Shown in pieces: positions 50,907-59,053 of a stretch of DNA of 64,000 nucleotides. This DNA comes from UBA11740 sp035635855 (GTDB lineage Bacteria > Acidobacteriota > Blastocatellia > Pyrinomonadales > Pyrinomonadaceae). The notes beneath the pieces were generated by a model, which did no database searches, was not told the origin of the DNA, and worked only from the letters and a program-made list of their open reading frames with translations. Within the stretch, counting starts at the first letter, position 1. Each line of letters opens with the position of its first letter. Location: contig DASQAF010000009.1 of assembly GCA_035635855.1 (NCBI GenBank), positions 310,001 through 374,000 on the forward strand. The letters run 5' to 3'. The position numbers and the translations under genes are program-made.

Positions 50907-52226
50907 GTGTTAAGTCTTTCTTTCCCCTTCCGTTTTTGCCGTATTGCCGGCGTCCTGCTGGCGATCTGTTCGGCCGCTCTGCTAACCGGCTGCACGGGAA
51001 AAGCCGTCACCGAAACTCCTCCGCCAAAAATCGAAAAACCAAAGCCGCCCACGGCGGTGCCGATGTGGCTCGGCAATCCCACGCGCAGTTTTTTTGGCAC
51101 GGGACCAATGCCAAAATCTCTAAAGGCCATTTGGGATTTCACAACTGGATTCACTCGCGGGCGTCTTCATGACGATCCCTGGGGCGGTTCAGGCTGGCCG
51201 GGGCAGCCGGCAATCGTTGCCGACCGGGTTTATTTCGGGTCCGCCGACAGCTACGTCTACTGCCTGACCAAGGGTGACGGCAGGCTGATCTGGAAATTCA
51301 AAACGACTGACAGCGCCAAATCGTCACCTTGCGTGGTCGGTGATCGTCTGGTAATCGGCAATCTGGATCACACCGTCTATTGCTTGAATGCGAATGACGG
51401 AACATTGATCTGGAAATATCAAACCGGCTTCGAGACTGATTCATCATCTTCCATCATCGATGATCGCGTGTATATCGGTGGCGAAGATCACTTTTACTAT
51501 TGCTTCGATTTGAAAGACGGCCACATCATTTTCAAAACCCAACTCGGTGGTTCAGTCGAGGGCGGCACTACCGTGGTGGGTGATCGTATCTTTGTCGATA
51601 CAGAGGCCGGCGATCTTTTTTGTCTGAACAGAGATGACGGCTCGATCGTTTGGAAAGCGCGCATCGGCGTTGATTCAAATTCGACTCCGGCGGTCGTCAA
51701 TGGTTTTGTTTACACCGCCGCCGAGGATGGAATCGTGCGTTGCTATAAACAGGACGGCGGCGAACTTGTCTGGACTTATAAAGCTGAAGGCGGATTGAAT
51801 CAAAGGACAAAAGAGAAAAATGGCTTCTGGGCCAGTCCGGTCGTCGTCAACAACCGCCTTTACATCGGATCGAACAACGGACACATGTATTGTCTGTCCG
51901 CGGACAAGGGAGAGCTGGTCTGGAAACATTTGGTCCGCGCCGCGATTTGGGGAACATCGCCGGTGGTTGATGGCCGCGTTATCTTTGGCGACAAGAGCGG
52001 CTACCTCTACCTGCTTTCCGCAGACAACGGGGAATTGATTTCAGAACTCAAAATAGGCGACAACGTCGATGCGACTCCGGCGGTGCTCGACGGCAGAATC
52101 TATGTCGGCGCTTTCAACGGAAAGTTTTATTGTTTGGGTGAGGATGAAGCGGCCAATAAACCGAACGCCAGCCCTCAGCCGTCCCCGGCTGCGCAATCAC
52201 CAGCGCCGAAACCTGGTGGTCGCTAA
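50907..52226 (+). CDS. PQQ/BamB-like propeller lipoprotein
   Basis: 439 aa from GTG 50907, with GAGG upstream. Lipobox LLTGC (about residue 29). Repeated blades of the form VGDRLVIG....VYCLNANDGTLIWKY (at least seven), as in PQQ-dependent dehydrogenase and BamB propellers. Pro/Ala-rich tail. The catalytic residues of PQQ enzymes are not evident, so a binding or scaffold role at the membrane is more likely. BamB identity is not certain. Confidence 0.82.
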   Translation: MLSLSFPFRFCRIAGVLLAICSAALLTGCTGKAVTETPPPKIEKPKPPTAVPMWLGNPTRSFFGTGPMPKSLKAIWDFTTGFTRGRLHDDPWGGSGWPGQPAIVADRVYFGSADSYVYCLTKGDGRLIWKFKTTDSAKSSPCVVGDRLVIGNLDHTVYCLNANDGTLIWKYQTGFETDSSSSIIDDRVYIGGEDHFYYCFDLKDGHIIFKTQLGGSVEGGTTVVGDRIFVDTEAGDLFCLNRDDGSIVWKARIGVDSNSTPAVVNGFVYTAAEDGIVRCYKQDGGELVWTYKAEGGLNQRTKEKNGFWASPVVVNNRLYIGSNNGHMYCLSADKGELVWKHLVRAAIWGTSPVVDGRVIFGDKSGYLYLLSADNGELISELKIGDNVDATPAVLDGRIYVGAFNGKFYCLGEDEAANKPNASPQPSPAAQSPAPKPGGR

Positions 52227-52236
52227 TTCAATTATT

Positions 52237-52260
52237 ACAACTAACCACTGACTACTGAAC
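52237..52260. repeat. Heptanucleotide tract
   Basis: ACAACTAACCACTGACTACTG: 7-base phased ACTAACC, ACTGACT, ACTGAAC units, ending just before the ATG at 52265. The same ACTGACT/ACTAACC units recur at 53950-53981. Confidence 0.65.
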
Positions 52261-52264
52261 AGCA

Positions 52265-52894
52265 ATGATCCTTCTAATCGACAACACCATCGAAGGCCAG
52301 GGCACGAGCCCGCGCGAGATTCGCTCTGCCCTGCAACGGATCGAACCCGATCTGCGGGTCGTGATTGAGCCATTTCAGAACGTCTCGCCGGAATTCGTTA
52401 AGACACTCAGTCCTTCGCACATCATCCTCAGTGGCCAGAGTCATCCCTGGGACAAGTATTCTGCCGAATCGCTGGCCGGCATCTTTTATGTGATTCGCAC
52501 GGCGCCGCAACCCATCCTCGGAGTCTGTGGCGGCCAGCAGCAGATCGCGCTCGCCTTTGGCGCGCCGGTTGATTTGATCGAGCGCGTCGCGCCGGGCGCA
52601 GGTTACGAAGGCGCGTTTCGCGAGCGTGGGTTTTCAGAGGTCAATGTGGATGTCAATACCGACACTCCGATCTTTGCCGGCCTGCCGGAAACCATCACGG
52701 TGTGGGAATCGCACTGTGATGAAGTCAAGGAGTTACCTTCCGACTTCATCTGCATCGCGACCAATAACGTCTCGCCCATCCAGGCGATGCAGCACACCTC
52801 GCGGCCGCTGTTTGGCGTGCAGTTTCATCCCGAGCTCTTTGATGAAGAGCATCCGCACGGCCAACAAATACTTAAGAATTTTCTGAGTTTGTAG
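52265..52894 (+). CDS. Class I glutamine amidotransferase domain protein
   Basis: 209 aa. Nucleophile Cys in GVCGGQQQIALAFG, His and Glu in FGVQFHPELFD: the class I GATase triad. VILSGQSHPWDKY is the substrate loop. GuaA-like in its core but without a synthetase domain, so the ammonia acceptor is unknown. Cytoplasmic. Confidence 0.87.
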   Translation: MILLIDNTIEGQGTSPREIRSALQRIEPDLRVVIEPFQNVSPEFVKTLSPSHIILSGQSHPWDKYSAESLAGIFYVIRTAPQPILGVCGGQQQIALAFGAPVDLIERVAPGAGYEGAFRERGFSEVNVDVNTDTPIFAGLPETITVWESHCDEVKELPSDFICIATNNVSPIQAMQHTSRPLFGVQFHPELFDEEHPHGQQILKNFLSL

Positions 52895-52900
52895 TTTGTA

Positions 52901-52973
52901 GTCCAACAAACTTGAGTTTGTCGTTGTTCTCAGAGAGGACGATGCTTAGTCGACAAACTGAAGTTTGTCGGAC
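52901..52973. repeat. Pair of head-to-head hairpins
   Basis: GTCCAACAAACTTGAGTTTGTCG (52901-52923) and its inverted partner at 52951-52973. Each folds as ACAAACT..AGTTTGT. The two together make a BIME-like pair between the amidotransferase and a small membrane gene. Confidence 0.7.
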
Positions 52974-52975
52974 CT

Positions 52976-53197
52976 TCACGTCCGCACTGGATGGTCCTTG
53001 GCGTACGAGTAGGCACACCACGCCGAGACCAGGTGCACGACCCAACCGAGAATGCCCACAGAGCCAATCCAGGAGATACCGGTGACTAACAGCCAGATAA
53101 TGCCGATCAGAACTCGGCCGTTATAAATCTGCCCGAGTCCGGGAATTAAGAGACTGAGAATTCCTGCCAAATAAGGATCACGCACGGCTTGAGTCAC
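52976..53197 (-). CDS. Small membrane protein (TM2-like)
   Basis: 73 aa, two membrane helices. DPYLAGILSLLIPGLGQIYNGRVLIGIIWLL has the SLLIPGLGQIYNG motif of TM2-domain-type proteins, then a second helix and a KDHPVRT tail. Function unknown; family members often pass unnoticed because of size. Confidence 0.75.
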   Translation of the reverse strand: MTQAVRDPYLAGILSLLIPGLGQIYNGRVLIGIIWLLVTGISWIGSVGILGWVVHLVSAWCAYSYAKDHPVRT

Positions 53198-53270
53198 CTC
53201 CGCGACCCTATACGACCTAAAAGCGAGATTTGTTCAGGCTGAGGCGCGCTCGGATAAAACGGTTGGCAGT

Positions 53271-53870
53271 TCAGGACATCCAGGCAGGACGGCGACGCTC
53301 GTAAGCAGTGATATCACTCTCGTTTTTCAGTGTGAGGCCAATGTCATCGAGTCCTGCCAGCAGGCAGTAACGTTGAAAGTCGCCGATTTCGAAAGTCGCC
53401 AGGAATCCCTGTTCGTCGGAAACCGATTTGCTATCCAGATCAACCGTGACCTTGTAATTCGCAATCTCTTCCCCTCGTCGCATTAACTCAGCGACCTCGC
53501 CGTCGGTGAGCACGATGGGTAGCAGGCCGTTCTTCATGCAGTTGTTCGCGAAGATGTCGGCAAACGACGGCGCGATGATCGCGCGAAAACCGTAATCGGC
53601 GAGAGCCCACGGGGCATGTTCGCGCGACGAACCGCATCCGAAATTTTTTCCGGCAAGCAGAATTGACGCTCCTCGGTATCGCGTTTCGTTCAGGGGAAAA
53701 GTGGGATCAGGCTGTCCGTCCGGCAGAAAGCGCCAGTCGTAAAAAAGGAATTCGCCAAAGCCGGTGCGCTCAACGCGCTTGAGAAACTGCTTGGGAATAA
53801 TCTGGTCCGTGTCGACGTTGGGTCGATCAAGGACAGCGACTAAGCCGGTGTGAATTTTGAATGGCTGCAT
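53271..53870 (-). CDS. leuD: 3-isopropylmalate dehydratase small subunit
   Basis: 199 aa from ATG 53870. GLVAVLDRPNVDTDQIIPKQFLK at the start, GKNFGCGSSREHAPWAL and ADIFANNCMKNGLLP are the LeuD motifs. Forms isopropylmalate isomerase with LeuC. Last gene in the leuABCD order; 106 bases from leuC, with heptamer repeats between. Confidence 0.96.
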   Translation of the reverse strand: MQPFKIHTGLVAVLDRPNVDTDQIIPKQFLKRVERTGFGEFLFYDWRFLPDGQPDPTFPLNETRYRGASILLAGKNFGCGSSREHAPWALADYGFRAIIAPSFADIFANNCMKNGLLPIVLTDGEVAELMRRGEEIANYKVTVDLDSKSVSDEQGFLATFEIGDFQRYCLLAGLDDIGLTLKNESDITAYERRRPAWMS

Positions 53871-53902
53871 GGAAATGTCTTGTACCCTCAACTCCCGAGG
53901 AC

Positions 53903-53981
53903 AAAATCAAAGTTCAAAGTTCAAAGCTCAAAGGTCAAAGAGCATTCCGACTGACTACTAACCACTGACAACTGACTACTT
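53903..53981. repeat. Two heptanucleotide tracts at the leuC/leuD junction
   Basis: 53903-53940: AAAGTTC, AAAGTTC, AAAGCTC, AAAGGTC units. 53950-53981: ACTGACT, ACTAACC, ACTGACA, ACTGACT units. The leuC stop (53976-53978) lies inside the second tract. Confidence 0.8.
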
Positions 53982-55382
53982 GTATTCCCACTCTCTGACA
54001 TCAACGAAATGTCCGGCGATTGCCGCCGCGGCGGCCATGGCCGGACTAACCAGATGCGTGCGCCCGCCGCGACCCTGCCGGCCTTCGAAGTTGCGATTGC
54101 TGGTTGAGGCGCAACGTTCACCCGGCTGCAGGATGTCCGCATTCATTCCCAGACACATCGAACATCCGGATTCACGCCATTCAAATCCCGCCGCCAGAAA
54201 GATTTGATCGAGACCTTCGGCTTCTGCGTGGCGTTTGACGTCTTGCGAACCGGGAACAACCATAGCGCGCACTGCCTTGTTAACGTCGTGCCCGCGTACG
54301 ATGCGCGCCGCCGCCCGCAAATCTTCGATGCGGGAATTAGTGCACGATCCGATGAAGACGCGGTCAATTGAAATGTCTTCGATCTTTGTCCGCGGTTTGA
54401 GCGCCATATATTCGAGTGCCCGTTCCACGACCCGCCGTTCGGCTTCGCTCTCGGCCTCGAATGGATCGGGAACGCTGCCATTGACTGGAACCACCATGCC
54501 CGGATTGGTACCCCAGGTAACACACGGAGCAATTCCCGACGCGTCAACTTCGACGACAGCATCAAATCGAGCGTCCGGATCGGAAGGCAAAGTCCGCCAG
54601 TAAGCGAAGGCCTGTTCCCATTCGGCTTCGCGTGGAGAGAAGCGCCGGCCGGCGAGATAAGCAAAGGTCGTTTCGTCGGGAGCAATAAGGCCGGCGCGAG
54701 CACCCGCTTCGATACTCATGTTGCAGAGTGTCATGCGACCTTCCATCGACAGCGCGCGTACCGCCTGCCCCGCGTATTCGATCACGTGACCGCTCGCGCC
54801 GTCGGTACCAATCTGTCCGATGATTCCCAGCGCCAAATCTTTTGCGGTCACACCCTGCGCCAAATGCCCGTGCGTGCGCAGGAGCATCGTGCGCGGTTTG
54901 TTTTGCGGCAGACATTGCGTGGCCAGCACATGCTCGACTTCACTGGTGCCGATACCAAACGCGAGCGCGCCAAAGGCCCCGTGCGTGCTGGTGTGACTGT
55001 CACCGCAGACAATAGTCATGCCCGGCCGCGTCAGGCCCAGCTCGGGCCCGATTACATGGACGATGCCCTGTTCGCTCGAGTTGATGTCAAAGAGCGAGAC
55101 GTCAAAGTCGCCACAGTTCTGCCGCAGGACCTCGATTTGCTTGGCGGCGATCGGATCGGCGATCGCCACAGATCGATCCGTAGTAGGCACGTTGTGATCG
55201 ATCGTGGCTATGGTGAGATCTGGCCGGCGCACCTTGCGGTTTGCCGCGCGCAAGCCCTCGAACGCCTGCGGCGAAGTGACTTCGTGCACCAGGTGCAGAT
55301 CGATGTAGAGCAGAGCCGGCTCGTTTTGAGCGGCGCGTACGACGTGGGAGTCCCAGACCTTTTCGAAAAGTGTACGAGGCAT
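53976..55382 (-). CDS. leuC: 3-isopropylmalate dehydratase large subunit
   Basis: 468 aa. MPRTLFEKVWDSHVV start; Cys ligands of the [4Fe-4S] cluster in VFIGSCTNSRIEDL and ESGCSMCLGMN. Converts 2- to 3-isopropylmalate with LeuD. Complete. Its stop codon lies inside a heptanucleotide tract. Confidence 0.97.
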   Translation of the reverse strand: MPRTLFEKVWDSHVVRAAQNEPALLYIDLHLVHEVTSPQAFEGLRAANRKVRRPDLTIATIDHNVPTTDRSVAIADPIAAKQIEVLRQNCGDFDVSLFDINSSEQGIVHVIGPELGLTRPGMTIVCGDSHTSTHGAFGALAFGIGTSEVEHVLATQCLPQNKPRTMLLRTHGHLAQGVTAKDLALGIIGQIGTDGASGHVIEYAGQAVRALSMEGRMTLCNMSIEAGARAGLIAPDETTFAYLAGRRFSPREAEWEQAFAYWRTLPSDPDARFDAVVEVDASGIAPCVTWGTNPGMVVPVNGSVPDPFEAESEAERRVVERALEYMALKPRTKIEDISIDRVFIGSCTNSRIEDLRAAARIVRGHDVNKAVRAMVVPGSQDVKRHAEAEGLDQIFLAAGFEWRESGCSMCLGMNADILQPGERCASTSNRNFEGRQGRGGRTHLVSPAMAAAAAIAGHFVDVREWEYK

Positions 55383-55390
55383 AAAAACCA

Positions 55391-55476
55391 GGGTTTAGGG
55401 GATAGGGTTTTGGGTGTAGGGACAGGCTTTAGGTCTTTGTCTGTTCCTACACCGAATACCCATCACCCCACACCCT
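55391..55476. repeat. Inverted heptanucleotide tracts between leuB and leuC
   Basis: Left: GGGTTTA, GGGGATA, GGGTTTT, GGGTGTA, GGGACAG. Right: CCTACAC, CGAATAC, CCATCAC, CCCACAC. GGTGTAGG...CCTACACC can form a stem. Looks telomere-like but is simply 7-base phased. Confidence 0.75.
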
Positions 55477-55483
55477 TTCTCCC

Positions 55484-56593
55484 TCAAACCGCATGATAAG
55501 CATACCGCGCGTCGGCGATTTCAGCGACGGCTTCCGCCACAAGCTGTCCCATTTCCGTGGTTCGGATCAAGTGGCCGCCGGTTCCGCGAGCTATGTCCGG
55601 CGTGCGATAGCCGGCATCCAGCACGACGCCGATTCCCGCTTCGATGTCCGCCGCCTCATGCTCCAGTCCGGCAGTGTGACGTAAAAGCATTGCCGCCGAG
55701 GCGATCGCTCCCAGCGGATTGGCGATGCCTTGTCCGGCAATGTCGGGCGCGGAGCCGTGAACGGGTTCATACAAATTCACCAAGCCGCCAACTGTTGCTG
55801 ACGCGAGCATCCCGAGCGAGCCGGAAATCACCGCGGCTTCGTCCGACAGAATGTCGCCGAACAAATTCTCGGTCAGGATCACGTCGAATCGTGTCGGGTT
55901 GGTAATGAGGTGCATCGCCGCGGCGTCGACATAGAGATGATCCAGATCGACCTGCGGATATTCCGTGGCGATGCGCGAAACTGTCTGGCGCCACAACTGT
56001 GACGTTTCCAGCACGTTCGCCTTGTCAACTGAAGTTACCTTGCGGCGGCGCTTTAACGCTGCGGCAAATGCAACATGAGTCACTCGTTCTATTTCACTCA
56101 CCGAATAGCGCATTGTGTTGAAGGCCGTCGAAGTGCCGTTCTGCGAAGTGATACCACGCGGCTCTCCAAAGTAAAGTCCGCCCAGTAATTCGCGCACAAA
56201 CAGAATGTCCGCGCCCTCGACAATCTCGCTTCTTAACGGTGACGCACCTGCCAGCGCCGCGTAAGAGCTCACCGGGCGCAGGTTCGCAAACCCACCCAGC
56301 GTCTTGCGCAAAAGCAGCAAACCCGCTTCAGGCCTTTGATTGGCAGTGCGATGATCGAATTCGGGTGAGCCGATAGCGCCGAGCAGAACTGCATCCGCCG
56401 CCAGGCAGGCATCGAGCGTCGCCCGGGGCAAAGGCGATCCATTTTGCCGGATCGCGCTTCCACCCACCGGGTGTTCTTCGAAATGAAAGTTGTGGCCGTG
56501 AATGTTTGCGACCTCGCGCAAAACACGCACGGCCTCGGCGGTCACTTCCGGTCCGACACCGTCACCCGGAAGGACGACTATATTTAGTCTCAT
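55484..56593 (-). CDS. leuB: 3-isopropylmalate dehydrogenase
   Basis: 369 aa. VVLPGDGVGPEVTAEAVRVL, VRELLGGLYFGEPRG, the substrate Lys in SVDKANVLE, and the metal Asp in LTENLFGDILSDEAAV and GSAPDIAGQGIANPLGAI. Oxidises and decarboxylates 3-isopropylmalate with NAD+. Normal length. Confidence 0.97.
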   Translation of the reverse strand: MRLNIVVLPGDGVGPEVTAEAVRVLREVANIHGHNFHFEEHPVGGSAIRQNGSPLPRATLDACLAADAVLLGAIGSPEFDHRTANQRPEAGLLLLRKTLGGFANLRPVSSYAALAGASPLRSEIVEGADILFVRELLGGLYFGEPRGITSQNGTSTAFNTMRYSVSEIERVTHVAFAAALKRRRKVTSVDKANVLETSQLWRQTVSRIATEYPQVDLDHLYVDAAAMHLITNPTRFDVILTENLFGDILSDEAAVISGSLGMLASATVGGLVNLYEPVHGSAPDIAGQGIANPLGAIASAAMLLRHTAGLEHEAADIEAGIGVVLDAGYRTPDIARGTGGHLIRTTEMGQLVAEAVAEIADARYAYHAV

Positions 56594-56652
56594 CGGTCCC
56601 CTTGAAAACTTCTGTCCTTAATAGTCGAGTTGGGTAGCGTATGCCGCGCAAG

Positions 56653-56717
56653 AGTGTTAGAAGCCCGCGTGTCAACAAGGGCAACGTGGCCCTCCTCACG
56701 GTCAGCCTTCTGATACT
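56653..56717. repeat. Palindromic element, family B, at the leuA 3' end
   Basis: AGTGTTAGAAGCCCGCGTGTCAACAAGGGC (from 56653) and GCCCTCCTCACGGTCAGCCTTCTGATACT (to 56717) are inverted arms. The leuA stop TAG (56718-56716) falls in the right end. Confidence 0.8.
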
Positions 56718-57936
56718 ATGCCGTTGCAGGTCGCGCCCACTGTCGCGCCTCGGACGTAATCACCGGTTCCGGCTGCGGTGTAGATTCGACGGCAACCAGC
56801 GAAATCAAATCCTGATCGTAGATTCGCTTCTTGCGATCCGCCAGCTCCGTGAACCCTCGATACGCCGCTTCCAACTCGTCTTTGTCGAGCGAGTAACCAA
56901 GCCCCTCGTATCGCAACGCCAGGGCGTGACGGCCCGAGTGTTTGCCCAATACCAATTCGTTCGTGGGCACGCCCACTGACTCAGGCGTCATAATTTCATA
57001 ACAGAGTGGGTTGCTGATTACTCCGTGCTGATGTATGCCGGCCTCGTGCGCGAAGGCATTGCGGCCGACGATCGCCTTGTTCGGCTGCACTCCAAACCCG
57101 ATGATTTGCGACAGCAATTGACTGGTTGAATAAATCTGCGTGGTGTCGATCCCGGTTTTGAAAGGCAAACGATCGGCGCGCACTCGCATGGTCATGGCAA
57201 TCTCTTCCAACGAGGCATTGCCCGCGCGTTCACCAATCCCGTTCACCGTGCATTCGATTTGCCGAGCTCCGGCATCAATTGCCGCCAAACTGTTCGCCAC
57301 CGCCAGACCAAGATCATTATGACAGTGAACGCTGATAGTGAGGTCTGCTCGATCGCCAACCACCCGCTTACTGACCGTACGCACGAGCTGCGAGAATTCG
57401 TTGGGGAGAGTGTAGCCCACGGTATCGGGAACGTTCAGAATCGTCGCGCCTTCCGCAACCGCCGCGGCAAATACTTCGCAAAGATAGTCCACGTCGCTGC
57501 GCGTGGCGTCTTCGGCGGAGAACTCGATTTCATCGGCAAAGTTTCGCGCCAGGCGCACCGCCGCCCGAGTCATTTCAACCACTTCGGCACGCGTCTTCTT
57601 TAGCTTGTACTCAAGATGAATGTCTGAGGTGGCCACAAAAGTGTGAATGCGCGGATGCGCAGCACCTCGCAGCGCCTCGGCTGCCCGGCGTACGTCCTGC
57701 TCAGCCGTGCGGCACAGCGCCGCGACGGTAACTTCGCGACACTCGGCCGCGACGGCCTTGACCGCTGCAAAATCGCCGTCTGAGGCGATCGGGAATCCGG
57801 CCTCAATGATATCGACACCCAGCGACTGAAGTTTCCGCGCCAGGCGCACCTTTTCTTTCAGGTTCATCGAGCAGCCGGGCGATTGCTCGCCGTCGCGCAA
57901 AGTTGTATCGAAGATCCTCACCCGCTGGGTTGTCAT
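56716..57936 (-). CDS. leuA: 2-isopropylmalate synthase lacking the leucine-feedback domain
   Basis: 406 aa from ATG 57936. TTQRVRIFDTTLRDGEQSPGCSMN (HMGL motif), CHNDLGLAVANSLAAIDAGA, HEAGIHQHGVI and HSGRHAL in the accessory region. Condenses acetyl-CoA and 2-ketoisovalerate, the first leucine step. Usual enzymes are about 500-560 aa and end in a LeuA dimer domain that binds leucine. Here the chain stops after TPQPEPVITSEARQWARPATA, exactly where that domain should begin, within a palindromic repeat. Likely leucine-insensitive. Confidence 0.93.
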   Translation of the reverse strand: MTTQRVRIFDTTLRDGEQSPGCSMNLKEKVRLARKLQSLGVDIIEAGFPIASDGDFAAVKAVAAECREVTVAALCRTAEQDVRRAAEALRGAAHPRIHTFVATSDIHLEYKLKKTRAEVVEMTRAAVRLARNFADEIEFSAEDATRSDVDYLCEVFAAAVAEGATILNVPDTVGYTLPNEFSQLVRTVSKRVVGDRADLTISVHCHNDLGLAVANSLAAIDAGARQIECTVNGIGERAGNASLEEIAMTMRVRADRLPFKTGIDTTQIYSTSQLLSQIIGFGVQPNKAIVGRNAFAHEAGIHQHGVISNPLCYEIMTPESVGVPTNELVLGKHSGRHALALRYEGLGYSLDKDELEAAYRGFTELADRKKRIYDQDLISLVAVESTPQPEPVITSEARQWARPATA

Positions 57937-58087
57937 CACACACCACCCCTCCCGTTCGCAATCAAACCCGAATCCTAGCCGCCAGAGCCCTGAAAGTCAA
58001 AGTTATAATTTCTATGAGAAGATAAGTTCCTGTGATAACATAACCGCGGACGTAAACGCGGATAAGTTCGAAGGGACCAGGCCAGCA
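57937..58087. promoter_or_regulatory. Divergent leuA/LysR control region
   Basis: 151 bases between divergent starts. GTTAT...ATAAC ends (about 58002-58040) give a dyad-like pattern that could be the LysR operator. GGGAGG before leuA is its RBS (minus strand). Boxes cannot be fixed confidently. Confidence 0.4.
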
Positions 58088-58987
58088 ATGGACATTAACC
58101 AGTTGGAAGTTTTTTTGAGCGTGGCTCAGGAGAAGAGTTTTTCCCGCGCCGCCGAGGCTTTACACCGCACCCAGCCGGCGGTCAGCCAGGCAATCCGCCG
58201 CCTGGAGGTGGAATTGGGCGAATCGCTTTTCGATCGCTCATCAAAGGACGGCACGCTGACAGCGGCCGGCAGGGTGCTGTTCGACTTTGCGCAACAGATG
58301 ATGAACCTGCGCCACCATGCCCACTCGGCGATTCGCGAGCTGCGCGATCTGCATCGCGGCAAGCTGACTTTGGGCGCAAACGAATACACGGTGATGTGCC
58401 TGCTGCCGCTGATTCCGATCTTTCGCGCGCGCCATCCGCACATCAAGATTGAAGTGAAACGCAGCCTGGCCAGCCGAATTCCGGGCGAAATCCTTGGACG
58501 CGACGTCGAGATCGGCGTCGTTTCTTTCAAACCCAGCGACCAGGCGATCAAGTCGCTGCCCCTGGCGCTGGACGAATTGACTTTGGTCGTCGCACCGGAT
58601 CATCCGCTGGCCTCGAAGAAAACCGTCTCGGTGCGCGAGCTGGGCGCCGAATCGTTCATTGCCCACAATGTCCCCTCGCCTTATCGCGAACGGGTGGTTA
58701 AGACTTTCGAGAAGTATCGTACGCCCCTGAATATTTCGATGGAGATGCCGACCTTGGAAGCAATCAAGCGCCTGGTGGAGAAACGTCTGGGTGTAGCACT
58801 GATACCGCGTCTGGCCGCGCAGACTGAAATCGCCCGCAAACAACTTGCGGGACTATCAGTGAAAGAGATGCGCCTCGAAAGACGGGTGCACCTGATCTAT
58901 CGGCGGGGCGCAACTCTGTCTCATGCGGCGAAAGCATTTCTCACGGTTGCGCGGGGTGCGAACGATAAAGTTGAGCCCGAGCGTTAG
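58088..58987 (+). CDS. LysR-family transcriptional regulator
   Basis: 299 aa. Winged HTH at 1-60: LEVFLSVAQEKSFSRAAEALHRTQPAVSQAIRRLEVELGESLFDR. The effector domain follows (about 90-290). Divergent from leuABCD, so probably controls that operon in response to a pathway intermediate, as is common for divergent LysR genes. The last residues (VEPER) and the stop are encoded by a family B repeat arm. Confidence 0.92.
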   Translation: MDINQLEVFLSVAQEKSFSRAAEALHRTQPAVSQAIRRLEVELGESLFDRSSKDGTLTAAGRVLFDFAQQMMNLRHHAHSAIRELRDLHRGKLTLGANEYTVMCLLPLIPIFRARHPHIKIEVKRSLASRIPGEILGRDVEIGVVSFKPSDQAIKSLPLALDELTLVVAPDHPLASKKTVSVRELGAESFIAHNVPSPYRERVVKTFEKYRTPLNISMEMPTLEAIKRLVEKRLGVALIPRLAAQTEIARKQLAGLSVKEMRLERRVHLIYRRGATLSHAAKAFLTVARGANDKVEPER

Positions 58988-59053
58988 CAAGGGCACCTTA
59001 CACTTGTCGCTTCAAAAGAGTTGCCCTCCCTTACGGTCGGGCTTCTGACACTA
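58972..59053. repeat. Palindromic element, family B, between LysR and dnaX
   Basis: Left arm GAGCCCGAGCGTTAGCAAGGGC encodes the LysR tail and its TAG. Right arm TTGCCCTCCCTTACGGTCGGGCTTCTGACACTA ends in the dnaX stop (TAG read on the minus strand). Convergent genes thus share the element as their 3' ends. Confidence 0.75.

Noticed and set aside
53903..53981. CRISPR-like direct repeats
   Set aside because: The units are 7 bases and contiguous, without spacers; no cas gene is present in the window.
55391..55476. Telomere-like GGGTTTA repeats
   Set aside because: Only a few degenerate units inside the leu operon; they fit the general 7-base pattern and the region is internal to a chromosome.
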